From Paraescarpia echinospica (Eukaryota > Annelida > Polychaeta > Sabellida > Siboglinidae), in contig CM034535.1 of NCBI GenBank assembly GCA_020002185.1, forward strand, positions 71,903,768-71,967,767: a stretch of 64,000 bases of DNA, read 5' to 3'. The notes under the pieces are model-generated. The model had not been told where the DNA came from. It was given only the letters and a program-made list of their open reading frames with translations, and did not search any database. Below are positions 38,290-47,656 of the stretch, piece after piece. Position numbers and translations under genes: made by a program. Each line of letters starts with the position of its first letter. The stretch's first letter is position 1.

Positions 38290-38669
38290 GATTGTGGCTG
38301 TTGTTGCATGTCGGTATCACTTGGTGATTGTGGCTGTTGTTGCGTGTAGGGACCACTTGGTGATTGTGGCTGTTGTTGCGTGTAGGTACCACTTAGTGAT
38401 TGTTACTCTTGTTGTATGTAGGGATCACTTGGTAATTGTGGCTGTTGTTGCATGTAGTGACCACTTGGTAATTGTGGCTGTTGTTGCATGTAGGTACCAC
38501 TTGGTGATTGTGACCTTTGTTGTGTGTAGAGACCACTTGGTGATTGTGGCTGTTGTTGCGTGTAAGTACCACTTGGTGATTGTGGCTGTTGTTGCATGTA
38601 GGTACCACTTGGTGATTGTCGCTGTTGTTGCATGTACGGACCACTTGGTGATTGTGGCTGTTGTTGTAG
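38290..38669 (+). repeat. 36-bp minisatellite array 20 (10 units + 20 nt)
   Basis: Exactly 10 x 36 + 20; more diverged units (GGGATCACTT, GTAGTGACC). Confidence 0.95.
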
Positions 38670-38771
38670 GGACGGTGATCCTGAAGAGCACGGAGACAGT
38701 GAAGTCAGGGATGTGGATGACCATCGTAGCAGAACGCAGTCAGCAGGACATCTCACTGTGCATCAACGGCG
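38670..38771 (+). CDS. repeated 102-bp exon, copy 20 (ERS/INGG class)
   Basis: Ala to Val near the start as in copy 1; silent Asn codon change shared with copy 21. Confidence 0.54.
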
Positions 38772-39702
38772 GTGAGATATCCAACTCATGCCAGATCAAA
38801 CTCATGACAGATCAAACTCATAAGAGATCCATCTCAAGACAGATCCATTTCATAACAATCCACGTCATGTCAGATCTAACTAATGACAGATCCAACTAAT
38901 GCCAGACCCAACCCGTGTCAGATCCAACTCATGATAGATCCAACACACGATAGATCCAACTCATGAGATATCCATTTCATAACAAATCAAAGTGATGTCA
39001 GATCAAACTCATGACAGATCAAACTCATGCCAGACCCAGCCCGTGACAGATCCAAATTATGAGAGATCCAACTCATGAAAGATCCACGTCATGACAAATC
39101 CAACTCATGATAGATCCAAGTCACGCCAGATCCAAGTGTTGAGCAATCCACCTCACGGGAGATCCAAATCATGCCAGATCCAACCCATGTTGGATCCAAC
39201 CCATGAAATATCCAACTCCTCTTGAACTTGGTATGTACCAAGTTCAACATTCCTGTAAGACCATTAATCAGATTGACACCTTACAAAGTCCAAGGCAGTT
39301 CTGTTATTATACATTCGTACCATGTAAGGACTACATCAAATATTCGCATACCAGTTTTTGTTGTAGCAAATATATCCCAACTTCACATATGACCCCTTAT
39401 AAACTTTGTAGAGGATCATGTACTAGTCTTGCAGAGGATCATGTTCAAGCTTTGCAGAGGATCATGTATTGGTCTTGCAGAGGATAATATACTAGCCTTG
39501 CAGAGGATTGTGTACAAGCCTTTCAAAGGATCATGTACAACCTTTATATATATGGCCTGCCACAATTGTGAAATTGAGTTTTTTACCTTTTTGGATTCCA
39601 CTGGACTTGAGCTTTCAATTGAAATATCTTCAGTAGTTTTTGATTTATTGCTAAAATTGAAGTTAACTTAAAATGTGATGTTATGAGAAACAAGGTCATA
39701 CT

Positions 39703-40334
39703 GATTGTGGCTGTTGTTTCATGTCGGTATCACTTGGTGATTGTGGCTGTTGTTGCGTGTAGGGACCACTTGGTGATTGTGGCTGTTGTTGCGTGTAGGT
39801 ACCACTTAGTGATTGTTGCTCTTGTTGCATGTAGGGATCACTTCGTAATTGTGGCTGTTGTTGCATGTATGTACAACTTGGTGATTGTGGCTGTTGTTGC
39901 ATTTAGGGACCACTTGGTGATTGTGGCTGTTGTTGCATGTATGTACAACTTGGTGATTGTGGCTGTTGTTGCATGTAGTGACCACTTGGTGCTTGTGTCT
40001 GTTGTTGCATGTATGTACAACTTGGTGATTGTGGCTGTTGTTGCATGTAGGGACCACTTGGTGATTGTGGCTGTTGTAGGATGTACGTACAACTTAGTGA
40101 TTGTGGCTGATTTTGCATGTAGGGACCACTTGGTAATTGTGGCTGTTGTTGCATGTAGGTACCACTTGGTGATTGTGACCTTTGTTGTGTGTAGAGACCA
40201 CTTGGTGATTGTGGCTGTTGTTGCGTGTAAGTACCACTTGGTGATTGTGGCTGTTGTTGCATGTAGGTACCACTTGGTGATTGTGGCTATTGTTGCATGT
40301 ACGGACCACTTGGTGATTGTGGCTGTCGTTGTAG
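39703..40334 (+). repeat. 36-bp minisatellite array 21 (17 units + 20 nt)
   Basis: Exactly 17 x 36 + 20. Units alternate between GTACAACTTGG and GGGACCACTTGG types, giving a local 72-bp period. Confidence 0.95.
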
Positions 40335-40436
40335 GGACGGCGATCCTGAAGAGCACGGAGACAGTGAAGTCAGGGATGTGGATGACCATCGTAGCAGAAC
40401 GCAGTCAGCAGGACATCTCACTGTGCATCAACGGCG
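40335..40436 (+). CDS. repeated 102-bp exon, copy 21 (last)
   Basis: Intact. The donor is GTGATA, weaker than the others. The acceptor context is GGCTGTCGTTGTAG. Confidence 0.53.
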
Positions 40437-41330
40437 GTGATATATCCAACTCATGACAGATCAAACTCATAAGATATCCAACTCAAGACAGATCCATTTC
40501 ATAAGAAATCCAAGTCATGTCAGATCTAAGTAATGACAGATCCAATTCATGCCAGACCCATCCCGTGTCAGATCCAACACATGATAGATCCAACTCACGA
40601 CAGATCAAACTCATGAGAGATCCATTTCATAGCAAATCCAAGTCATGTCAGATCCAACTAATGACAAATCCAACTCATGAGAGATCCAACTCATGAAAGA
40701 TCCATGTCATGACAAATCCAACTCATGATAGATCGAAGTCACGCCAAATCCAACTGTTGAGCGATCCAACTCATGGGAGATCCAAATTTTGCCAGATCCA
40801 ACTCATGGCAGATCCAACCCATGTTAGATCCAATCCATGCCAGATCCAACTCCTCTTGAACTTGGTTTGTGCCAAGTTCAACATTCCTGTAAGACCATTA
40901 TTAGATTGGCACCTTACAAAGTCCAACGCAGTTCTGTTATTATACATTCGTACCATGTCAGGATTACATCAAATATTGGCATACCAGTTTTTGTTGTAGC
41001 AAATATATCCTAACTTCACATAGGACCCCTTATAAACTTTGTAGAGGATCATGTACAAGTCTAGCAGAGGATCATCTTCAAGCTTTGCAGAGGATCATGT
41101 ACTGGTCTTGCAGAGGATAATGTACTAGCCTTTCAAAGGAACATGTTCAAGCTTTACATATATGGCCTGCCACAGTTGCAAAATTGTGAAATTGAGTTTT
41201 GTACTTTTTTTTATTCCACTGGACTTGAGCTTTAAATTGAAATATCTTCAGTAGTTTTTGATTTATTGGTAAAATTGAAACAAACTTAAAAAAAGTGATA
41301 TTTTGAGAAACAAAGTAATTTTGACTGATA
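40437..41330 (+). repeat. terminal spacer of the higher-order repeat, no array after it
   Basis: Contains the 16-bp satellite, hairpin, shortened 23-bp series and AT-rich block of a normal spacer, more diverged. It ends near GAGAAACAAAGTAATTTTGAC without any 36-bp unit, marking the downstream edge of the amplification. Confidence 0.85.
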
Positions 41331-42193
41331 TGGATTGATAAAAGATGGGTTCATAAGTGCATGTATTTTATTAGTTTGGGATTACTTGTCAAGTAAAATA
41401 AACTGGACATTGGAATATGAGATTATAAAGTATGCATTTATGCCAAAATCTTGAAATTGATGGAACATGACTTACATAGTTATTCTTGGTTTGTGTTCAA
41501 AATAGACCTGTGCGACTTAATACCTGGTTTGCTGTGCGCAGGTCATGTATGAAGTGTTTAGGATATTGATCGGTTATGAACCTTGACATAGAACTATTTA
41601 TTCTCCAGAACAATGTAGTGTTTGTGGCATTTTCACTATATGATAGTCAAAGAATTGTTATTTGAATTAAACTAGATACACATTAAAGAGAACATAGTCT
41701 GCTACAAGTATACGCACCTAGATAAATGTGCTACAATGGTTACTATATATTATGTACATAGCACGTCACGCCAGTGCAGTCACATATGTAATTAAATAGT
41801 AAATTAAGCAGCAAGAAATAAACTTTGGAGCAAATGTTTAAACAAAGTAAGTTTATTTTTTGTAGTCTAATGGAATCTTGGAGCCATAAACAATATTATA
41901 TTTCATATATAATAAATTAGGCATTTTATAATGCACAGTATATCTGGATTTAAACCAGCTCAAAGATGGTGCCAATATAAAATGTATAAGAAAAGTCTAG
42001 TTAAATTAAGTAATTGAGTTTAATTTTAAACCAATCAGACTAAGCTAAGATAATAATAAGTTAAATCCAGTTAATGAATACATTGAAACCAATGTTGTTA
42101 CTATATATTTTAACAGTCCTTAGCAATCTTTACAAATTATTACTTCTCATCATTTATTCTGTTTTCCCGTAGTTTGATTCCAGTGATGTGTCA
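41331..42193. other. AT-rich non-coding, no gene seen
   Basis: No open splice-bounded segment or repeat recognised. Probably intronic or intergenic. Confidence 0.5.
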
Positions 42194-42456
42194 TTTATTT
42201 TAATAAAACAAAATAGGTTTGAATATCTGTTATGTGCAAAATGGTGGCAACTGAAGACTCCAGTTAGAAAATGGTGATGCAAGATTCCCAACATTTAAAC
42301 ATACTGATTTTTGATCATATTAATAGCTAATTATAGATCATACTTTAACCGATATGAATTTTAAAGCATTTTTTTCAGTTTAAAAATAAAACCCAGGTAT
42401 TTGTTATATTAGCTGTGGTATGAGTAGATGAATATGGATGAAGTTGTTGACTTCAG

Positions 42457-42560
42457 AACTGGGAGGAAAGGAAGTCTTGAGATCAGCGGATTCAGCTTTG
42501 TAAAGGGAGAATCTGGAGTGGTATTACTTCTGCTGAAAACATGCGGCAACTTGTATATTG
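42457..42560 (+). CDS. laminin-G domain exon (penultimate), copy 1
   Basis: Bounded by GACTTCAG and ATTG|GTAAGT, 104 nt, no stop. The peptide TGRKGSLEISGFSF, then KGESGVVLLLLKTCGNLYIG, ends at phase 1. It joins in frame to the exon at 43216, giving the diagnostic LYIGG-x-PNL of laminin G domains. The strand pattern R-x-G-R-x-G-S-L-x-I-x-G is the usual L-x-V-D-G region. The acceptor phase is 2, whereas the repeated 102-bp exon ends at phase 1, so direct splicing between them would shift the frame unless another exon or acceptor is used. The frame is open upstream to 42428. Confidence 0.7.
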
Positions 42561-43215
42561 GTAAGTTTCACAAATATCTTGTACTTAAAAATGTAGCAAG
42601 TAACAGTTATAGAAAACATGCATGGCATTGCATACAACTGTCCCAAGTTACGCAATCTTCATCAAATGTCTTATATAAATACGTCTTGAAACCGTCTCTT
42701 GCGTCTATGAGGGTAGCGCCATGATGCACACAAAATACCCAACTAAGCACTTGGTTTCTTACCTAAGCATGAAAATACAAGTGACCAAGTGATCCCTTCT
42801 GATGGAACAGTATTTTTGTTAGTTTGTGTAATAATTGATGTATCCACTACATCGCGGTTATGCTTACATCACAATTGAATTTTGTACGTGACCTCCGTCA
42901 AGCTTTGCTTTGCCAACATTGTTGTTAATGGTTATATATCTGTGAATTACATTGCTATTGCTGCATGACATCTCATAAATGAAACATTCCCACATGCAGT
43001 TGTCAATTTAGAAACTTTGCCTTTTCTTTTTGCCATTAAGAAACACTTGTGACCAGAATTTCAACAAAATATTCAAATGGAATGTCCGATACCACCACAT
43101 GTTTTCTGATGACTTGACAGAGGTTTTGCTAGGCAACAGGTCACGTGTGGATAGGTTAACTGTAGCGTGTTTGACCAGTGTTGCCAGAGGGTTGACAGTG
43201 GTTGTTATGCTTCAG

Positions 43216-43328
43216 GCGGCGCGCCTAACCTGGACGGCATGACATTTGCCCAGCACGAGAAGATGCAGGAGGGTTGTGTCAGCAACCTGTACATCCAGGG
43301 CAAGGGACCCCTTGACATCACTCTCTAA
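43216..43328 (+). CDS. laminin-G domain last exon, copy 1
   Basis: Acceptor GTTATGCTTCAG, then GGAPNLDGMTFAQHEKMQ, then EGCVSNLYIQGKGPLDITL and TAA. The GC-x-x-NLYI-x-GK-x-x-LD-I ending is the conserved C-terminal strand of laminin G domains (including the second Cys of the usual disulfide). Against copy 2, copy 1 has lost roughly 60-70 bp just after the LDIT codons. This creates the TAA, so the ancestral protein was longer. Confidence 0.75.
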
Positions 43329-44752
43329 ATTGTTCTTGTTTCTTTATGTTTTGGGGCTAGTGTTGCAGGCAGTATTTTGTTAAACAAAACATCTATTATT
43401 ATGTCAACTTTATTAGTTTTATTAACAGAAATGTAACCAATTAAAATTATATATTTCAGCTGGTTGATACTTGATTTAAAACTTATTAACACAACAACAA
43501 GAACAAGAAAGTTTATTCACCTGGTTGATATTTGAAACAAAAGAAGTTTTGTTGTCATCTGGTTGGAAAATGTGTATAATAAAAAGATCTATTATATGAC
43601 TGATGAAATTATTAAGTATTGGAAATCGTGAGAAGTGGCAAACGAAATGTCACGAAGGTGAATGCCTATGCAACAGGAAGGTAGATGTTGGAGTATTGGT
43701 TGGTTGGTTGGTTCTGCTAGGCCTGATGCTGTAATATGTAATGCTGAAGAGTAGATATTGACTTAGGCAGCATAGCTAAGTCAACCAAAGAGAAACACCC
43801 GCTGTATTTTTAATGTTGCAAACAGCATCTAGACAATGTAAACTTGTGTGTAGCTACAGTGATATGAAATGTGTAGATCAAGTCTATGCGAAACAGGAGG
43901 TTAAATAATATCTGAATGAATTGTACCATTAGCCTGTAGATATGAATTGTTTGTAATTTGATTTGATTTGTACACATTTTCTAGCAGTAAATTGTTGTCC
44001 TTGAATTTTGAAGGTCAGATTCACAAAGCAATGTTGATATGATGGAGTGATAAGGTAATTATATGCAATCATACCACTAGATCATGCCAACAAAAGTGAT
44101 GGTCTAATACAAAGTATTTATTGAGCGCATATGTCAAATATGCCAACTACAAATATTGAATATTTTTCCACACAGAAACAGAGTTGAAGGGGAAAGAAAT
44201 CTTGTGATGTATTTCATTAGAAAGTGCAACATTTCACATATCCCATGCCTGCTTTTGTAGAGTTGGATGAACCATGTGTGGTTTAATGATATATATGTTT
44301 AAAATACACCATCGTTGCCTTATATTTTAGATGCCAGTATGTTATAATGAAAATGTCAAAAGCATGAAACATTAGGTTTAAGTAGTAAATTATTTAAAGA
44401 TTTATTGACATGCTCGTCTACCTGACCTGGTGAAAACTAGATGCTCATTGGTTCTAAGATGAAAACAGTTTATGGTGTGTAGATCTACATTTAGGTGGGT
44501 AATGTTGGATTTTCTTTCATATTGGGGGTAACAAGCAAAGTTCACACGATTCAAATATGTATACTATCAATAGTAACTTGTGTATTATTTATTTTGATAT
44601 AAAGAAACACACTGTTTCGTCAATGAGAACATTATTTTGTTATTCCCTAACTTGAACTTGTTTCAAACATTTGACATTCTGTAACACTGTCTTTTAAAAT
44701 TTGTATTTAGGGTTGATTGTGTCGCGCCTCTATGTGGCTGCACCGAAACAAT
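43329..44752. other. non-coding, mostly within the segmental duplication
   Basis: No further exon was recognised after the TAA. Contains a short TTGGTTGG run near 43697. Confidence 0.5.
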
Positions 44753-44885
44753 GTGATGTGGTTTTGAGAAGGGCCCTTGAGACCACCCCCAACACTAGAT
44801 TTTGTTTAATGTGCCACAAAGTCAGCAGTGTGACTAATCTCTACAGCCCTGTCCATTGATACATTGACTAATCTTTAATTGATAG
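44753..44885 (+). repeat. 133-bp direct repeat flanking an inserted block, left copy
   Basis: TGATGTGGTTTTGAGAAG through ACTAATCTTTAATTG recurs at 45866-46002. The two copies bracket an orphan unit of the higher-order repeat plus an interspersed element. Confidence 0.85.
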
Positions 44886-45515
44886 ATAGATCCAACTCAT
44901 GACAGATCAAACTCAAGAGAGATCCATTTCATAACAAATCCAAGTCATGTCAGATCCAACTGATGACAAATCTAACTTATGCCAGACCCAGCCCGTGTCA
45001 GATCCAAATCATGAGAGATCCAACTCATGAAAGATCCACGTCATGACAAATCCAACTCATGATAGATCCAAGTCACGCCAGATCCAACTGATGAGCGATC
45101 CAACTAGTTGTATGGGAGATCCAAATCATGCCAGATCCAACCCATGTTAGATCCATCCCATGCCAGATCCAACTCCTCTTGAACTTGGTATGTGCCAAGT
45201 TCAACATTCCTGTAAGACCATTAATGAGATTGACACCTTACAAAAACGAAGGCTGTTCTGTTATTATACATTCTTACCATGTCAGGACCACATCAAATAT
45301 TGACATACCAGTTTTTGTTGTAGCAAATATATCCCAACTTCACATAGGACCCCTTATAAACTTTGTAGAGGATCATTTACAAGCCTTTCAAAGGAACATG
45401 TTCAAGCTTTACATATATGGCCTGCCACAGTTGAAAAATTGTGAAATTGAGTTTTGTACCTTTTTGGATTCCACTGGACTTGAGCTTTAAATTGAAATAT
45501 CTTCAGTAGTTTTTT
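44886..45515 (+). repeat. orphan unit of the higher-order repeat (spacer only)
   Basis: Starts in the 16-bp satellite, has the hairpin at 45181-45202, only two of the six 23-bp repeats, and the AT-rich block. It has no 102-bp exon and no 36-bp array. It lies 3.5 kb beyond the end of the main array, downstream of the laminin-G end exons. Confidence 0.92.
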
Positions 45516-45862
45516 ATTAGTCCTTTGGCCGAAGGTTCAAGGGACTATTGCTATCACTCTGCGTCCGCCGTCTGCCGTTAGCTGCCGTATCTCAGAATCC
45601 GTTCAGCAACTTTTTCTCTAATTTTGCATAGTCATATTAGGGCACTGCATTTTAAGGGCTCCCTAGGGCCTCCAAGGACCCCAAAACTGGTAAAAATGTA
45701 ACATTTGGCCTATTGTTTTTCAAAAACTGTTCAACAACTTTTTTTCTAATTTTGCATAGATGTATCTTAGGGTGCTGCCACTATATACAAGAAATTTGTA
45801 TTTGATTGAATCATGTTAAGGGCACCTAAGGGGCCCCCAAAGTGCAAACGTTTTACATTATC
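45516..45862. repeat. interspersed repeat with near-palindromic end
   Basis: Begins with an imperfect palindrome (TAGTCCTTTGGCCGAAGG, then TTCAAGGGACTA). Inside are two tandem half-copies sharing TTCAGCAACTTTTT or TTCAACAACTTTTT followed by CTAATTTTGCATAG. No coding capacity; MITE-like. A distant relative may lie near 53480 on the opposite strand (AGTCCAAAGGACTTC). Confidence 0.55.
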
Positions 45863-45865
45863 TAG

Positions 45866-46002
45866 TGATGTGGTTTTGAGAAGGGCCCTTGAGACCAACC
45901 CCAACAGTAGTTTTTGTTTAATGTGCCATAAAGTCAGCAATGTGACTAAACTCTGCAGCCTAGTGCTACTGTTCCATTGAGACCTTAACTAATCTTTAAT
46001 TG
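45866..46002 (+). repeat. 133-bp direct repeat, right copy
   Basis: Partner of 44753-44885, with several substitutions and a short insertion (TAGTGCTAC). Confidence 0.85.
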
Positions 46003-47139
46003 GTCACAGCACCCAGGCAGAGCAGACACTTGACCCCTGTTAGACTGAACAGTTGCCTAACACTTTTAAACTGTATCTTCAAAACTATTGATTTTCTATA
46101 ATTGCAAGTTGTGTTTATTTTGATGTTCATTTGATTATTATAAAATGGTGTGACTTTGGTGTCTATTGGTTAAAGATGTATTGTCTGTAGAAACCTGTAG
46201 GTGACAAACATAGAAAATTAATATTCTGTCACCTGTAGGTGACAAACATAGAAAATTAATATTCTGGACATCTATAGAGTGAAATATCCTACACTTTATT
46301 TATATCAAATGCATTCTACTGTTCTGTTTACGCTTGCCATGCCTTGTGTAGACATGGTACTGTGTAAATCAATTGTATCAATATAGACTAATAATTACAG
46401 ATTCACAATATAGTTGACACCTGAAACAACCAAATGTCAACCATTAGAAGAGTTGACATAGTTAAGGCACAATAAAGCCTTTTGTGTCAAGACAAATACA
46501 ATTCAACCAATACCCCTATCTGAACACTGTCAAGTTCAAAAACATCAGCACGTTTTTCACACCTGCATGGTAGTTTAGGCTCAGTAGTGTGCTGGCAGCT
46601 ACTAAACCTATAGGCTTGTGTGAAAAGGATAGTTGGCAGAAGAACTAACTTCAAAGCACCATTGCATCCATTTAGCCAGGCAGCAGTCACACTGTCCCAG
46701 TGTCTGCTGCTATGTTTATATAATAATTATATAGGCTTAATGATCCCAATACACCAATCTGTTGGCACAATGTCACATAATGGAACTAGGTTAAACATCT
46801 TAACAATAACTATAATTAGTTCTGTGGAGCTGTTTTTTCAGTGAACAGTAAACGTGTAAACATTTTACTTCCATCATAACCCTTAATGATCTGTAACTAT
46901 GATTCACCAAAAAACATTTGATTAATAATTACCTACAGGGTTGTTTGATTTATGCCGACCAGAAACTGTTTCTACCCGGCAGAAACAGCAACAATAGAAA
47001 ATACATGCCATTGTTAGGCAAACGTGTTCTTTTTATAGAAAATTTCAGTTTCTTTCTGAACCTGTCTACGTATGATAACCATTTGTCCGCCCTGCTCACA
47101 ATAAACATCACATGAATGATAAAAGGAAGATCTAGAGTC
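46003..47139. other. non-coding with small repeats
   Basis: 46192-46265 is a two-copy tandem repeat of a 38-bp unit (CTGTAGGTGACAAACATAG...). About 46945-47075 is a fragment of the dispersed repeat seen at 964-1170. No gene seen. Confidence 0.6.
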
Positions 47140-47350
47140 TAGTTGTGCACCACACAGCAGTGTTCTATTAACTTACTTGTCTGTGTACAGTATATGTTGT
47201 GGTTGCAAGAATGTCATACGAGGCCTTGTTCAATTAGTCAACCTTGTTCAGACCACTATTGGTATGCTGACCTTTAGGTGCTGGCACTGAGAGTGACCAC
47301 TGCCTGGATGCATTGCATCCTAAGTAATAATAATAATAATATTTATTTCT
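47140..47350. mobile_element. SINE-body-like fragment with TAA microsatellite
   Basis: Shares GTTCTATTAACT, then CAATTAGTCAAC or CAATTAGCCAGC, GCTGACCTTT or GCCGACCTTT, and GCACTGAG with the SINE at 59345-59724. It lacks the tRNA-like head. A TAA trinucleotide run (47325-47345) lies at one edge. Confidence 0.5.
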
Positions 47351-47545
47351 TTAATTTCATGATTAAAAATGTTAATTATTTATTGTTATCCTCTATAGGA
47401 CTGCATACATACTAGTCCATGAGAAATTATATGCTGCCTGGTTTGCCTTAAAGATCCTCCATATTTAAAATATGCAATCTGTAAATGTGTCTTACTAATG
47501 GAACTGCTGTTATTTCTCTGAGTAAATGTGTCATCTTTTATCCAG

Positions 47546-47656
47546 CTCCCCCTGACCACTGCCAGAGTTGTACAGTGAATGCTGATGGAGCTGCAGAATG
47601 CGATGCTGACAGATGTGATTCAAGATATGGCCTCAAGGTGGGCAAGAAATGCCAGG
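47546..47656 (+). CDS. cysteine-rich domain exon
   Basis: Acceptor CTTTTATCCAG; donor CAGG|GTTAGT; 111 nt, phase 1-1, no stop. Peptide: PPDHCQSCTVNADGAAECD, then ADRCDSRYGLKVGKKCQG. The C-x2-C...C-x3-C...C spacing fits extracellular cysteine-rich (growth-factor-receptor or furin-like) repeats. It is phase-compatible with the next exon at 48295, so the two plausibly belong to one secreted or membrane protein that also has EGF and laminin-G parts. Confidence 0.65.

Larger units (their letters stand above)
7672..41330 (+). repeat. 33-kb higher-order repeat with 21 exon-bearing units
   Basis: Each unit has the order: AT-rich block, 36-bp minisatellite array, 102-bp exon, 16-bp satellite, unique block with a hairpin, six 23-bp repeats. 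Start-to-start exon spacings are 1473, 1509, 1186, 1186, 1186, 1438, 1205, 1402, 1561, 1161, 1438, 1577, 1525, 1709, 1854, 1712, 2017, 1762, 1437 and 1665 bp. The differences come mainly from minisatellite copy number and the length of the 16-bp satellite. All units have the same orientation. Units 4-6 are almost identical, and the pair of units ending at 16872 and 18310 recurs 6,767 bp further on, showing nested duplication. Confidence 0.95.
42194..44258 (+). repeat. segmental duplication, copy 1
   Basis: Matches 51162-52832 in colinear order: the GGTGGCAACTGAAGACTCCA block, both laminin-G exons with flanking introns, and the CTAGCAGTAAA / AGATTCACAAAGCAATGTT block. Copy 1 is longer because of extra sequence between about 43490 and 43960. 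Divergence is moderate, with many substitutions and small indels, so the duplication is not recent. Confidence 0.9.
10779..45202 (+). repeat. family of 22 hairpins, one per spacer (positions in text)
   Basis: Arms GAACTTGGTA and TACCAAGTTC flank a TG loop, a perfect 10-bp stem in the commonest form. 22-nt copies start at 10779, 12375, 13777, 14963, 16149, 17335, 18865, 19978, 21487, 22941, 24102, 25647, 27240, 28733, 30479, 32301, 33992, 35934, 37803, 39224 and 40858, and at 45181 in the orphan unit. Some copies have TGCC on the right arm (pairing kept by G-U) or TTCC (one mismatch); copies at 27240 and 37803 also change AAGTTC to AACTTC. The right arm can also pair with ACTTGGT in each 36-bp unit. 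Confidence 0.8.

Noticed and set aside
7865..40334. CRISPR-like array (regular short repeats)
   Set aside because: Eukaryotic context; the 36-bp units are directly abutting with no unique spacers and no cas genes.
42428..42724. 98-codon frame taken as a single-exon gene
   Set aside because: Only 42457-42560 is conserved with the paralog and bounded by splice sites; the remainder reads through the GTAAGT donor into the intron.
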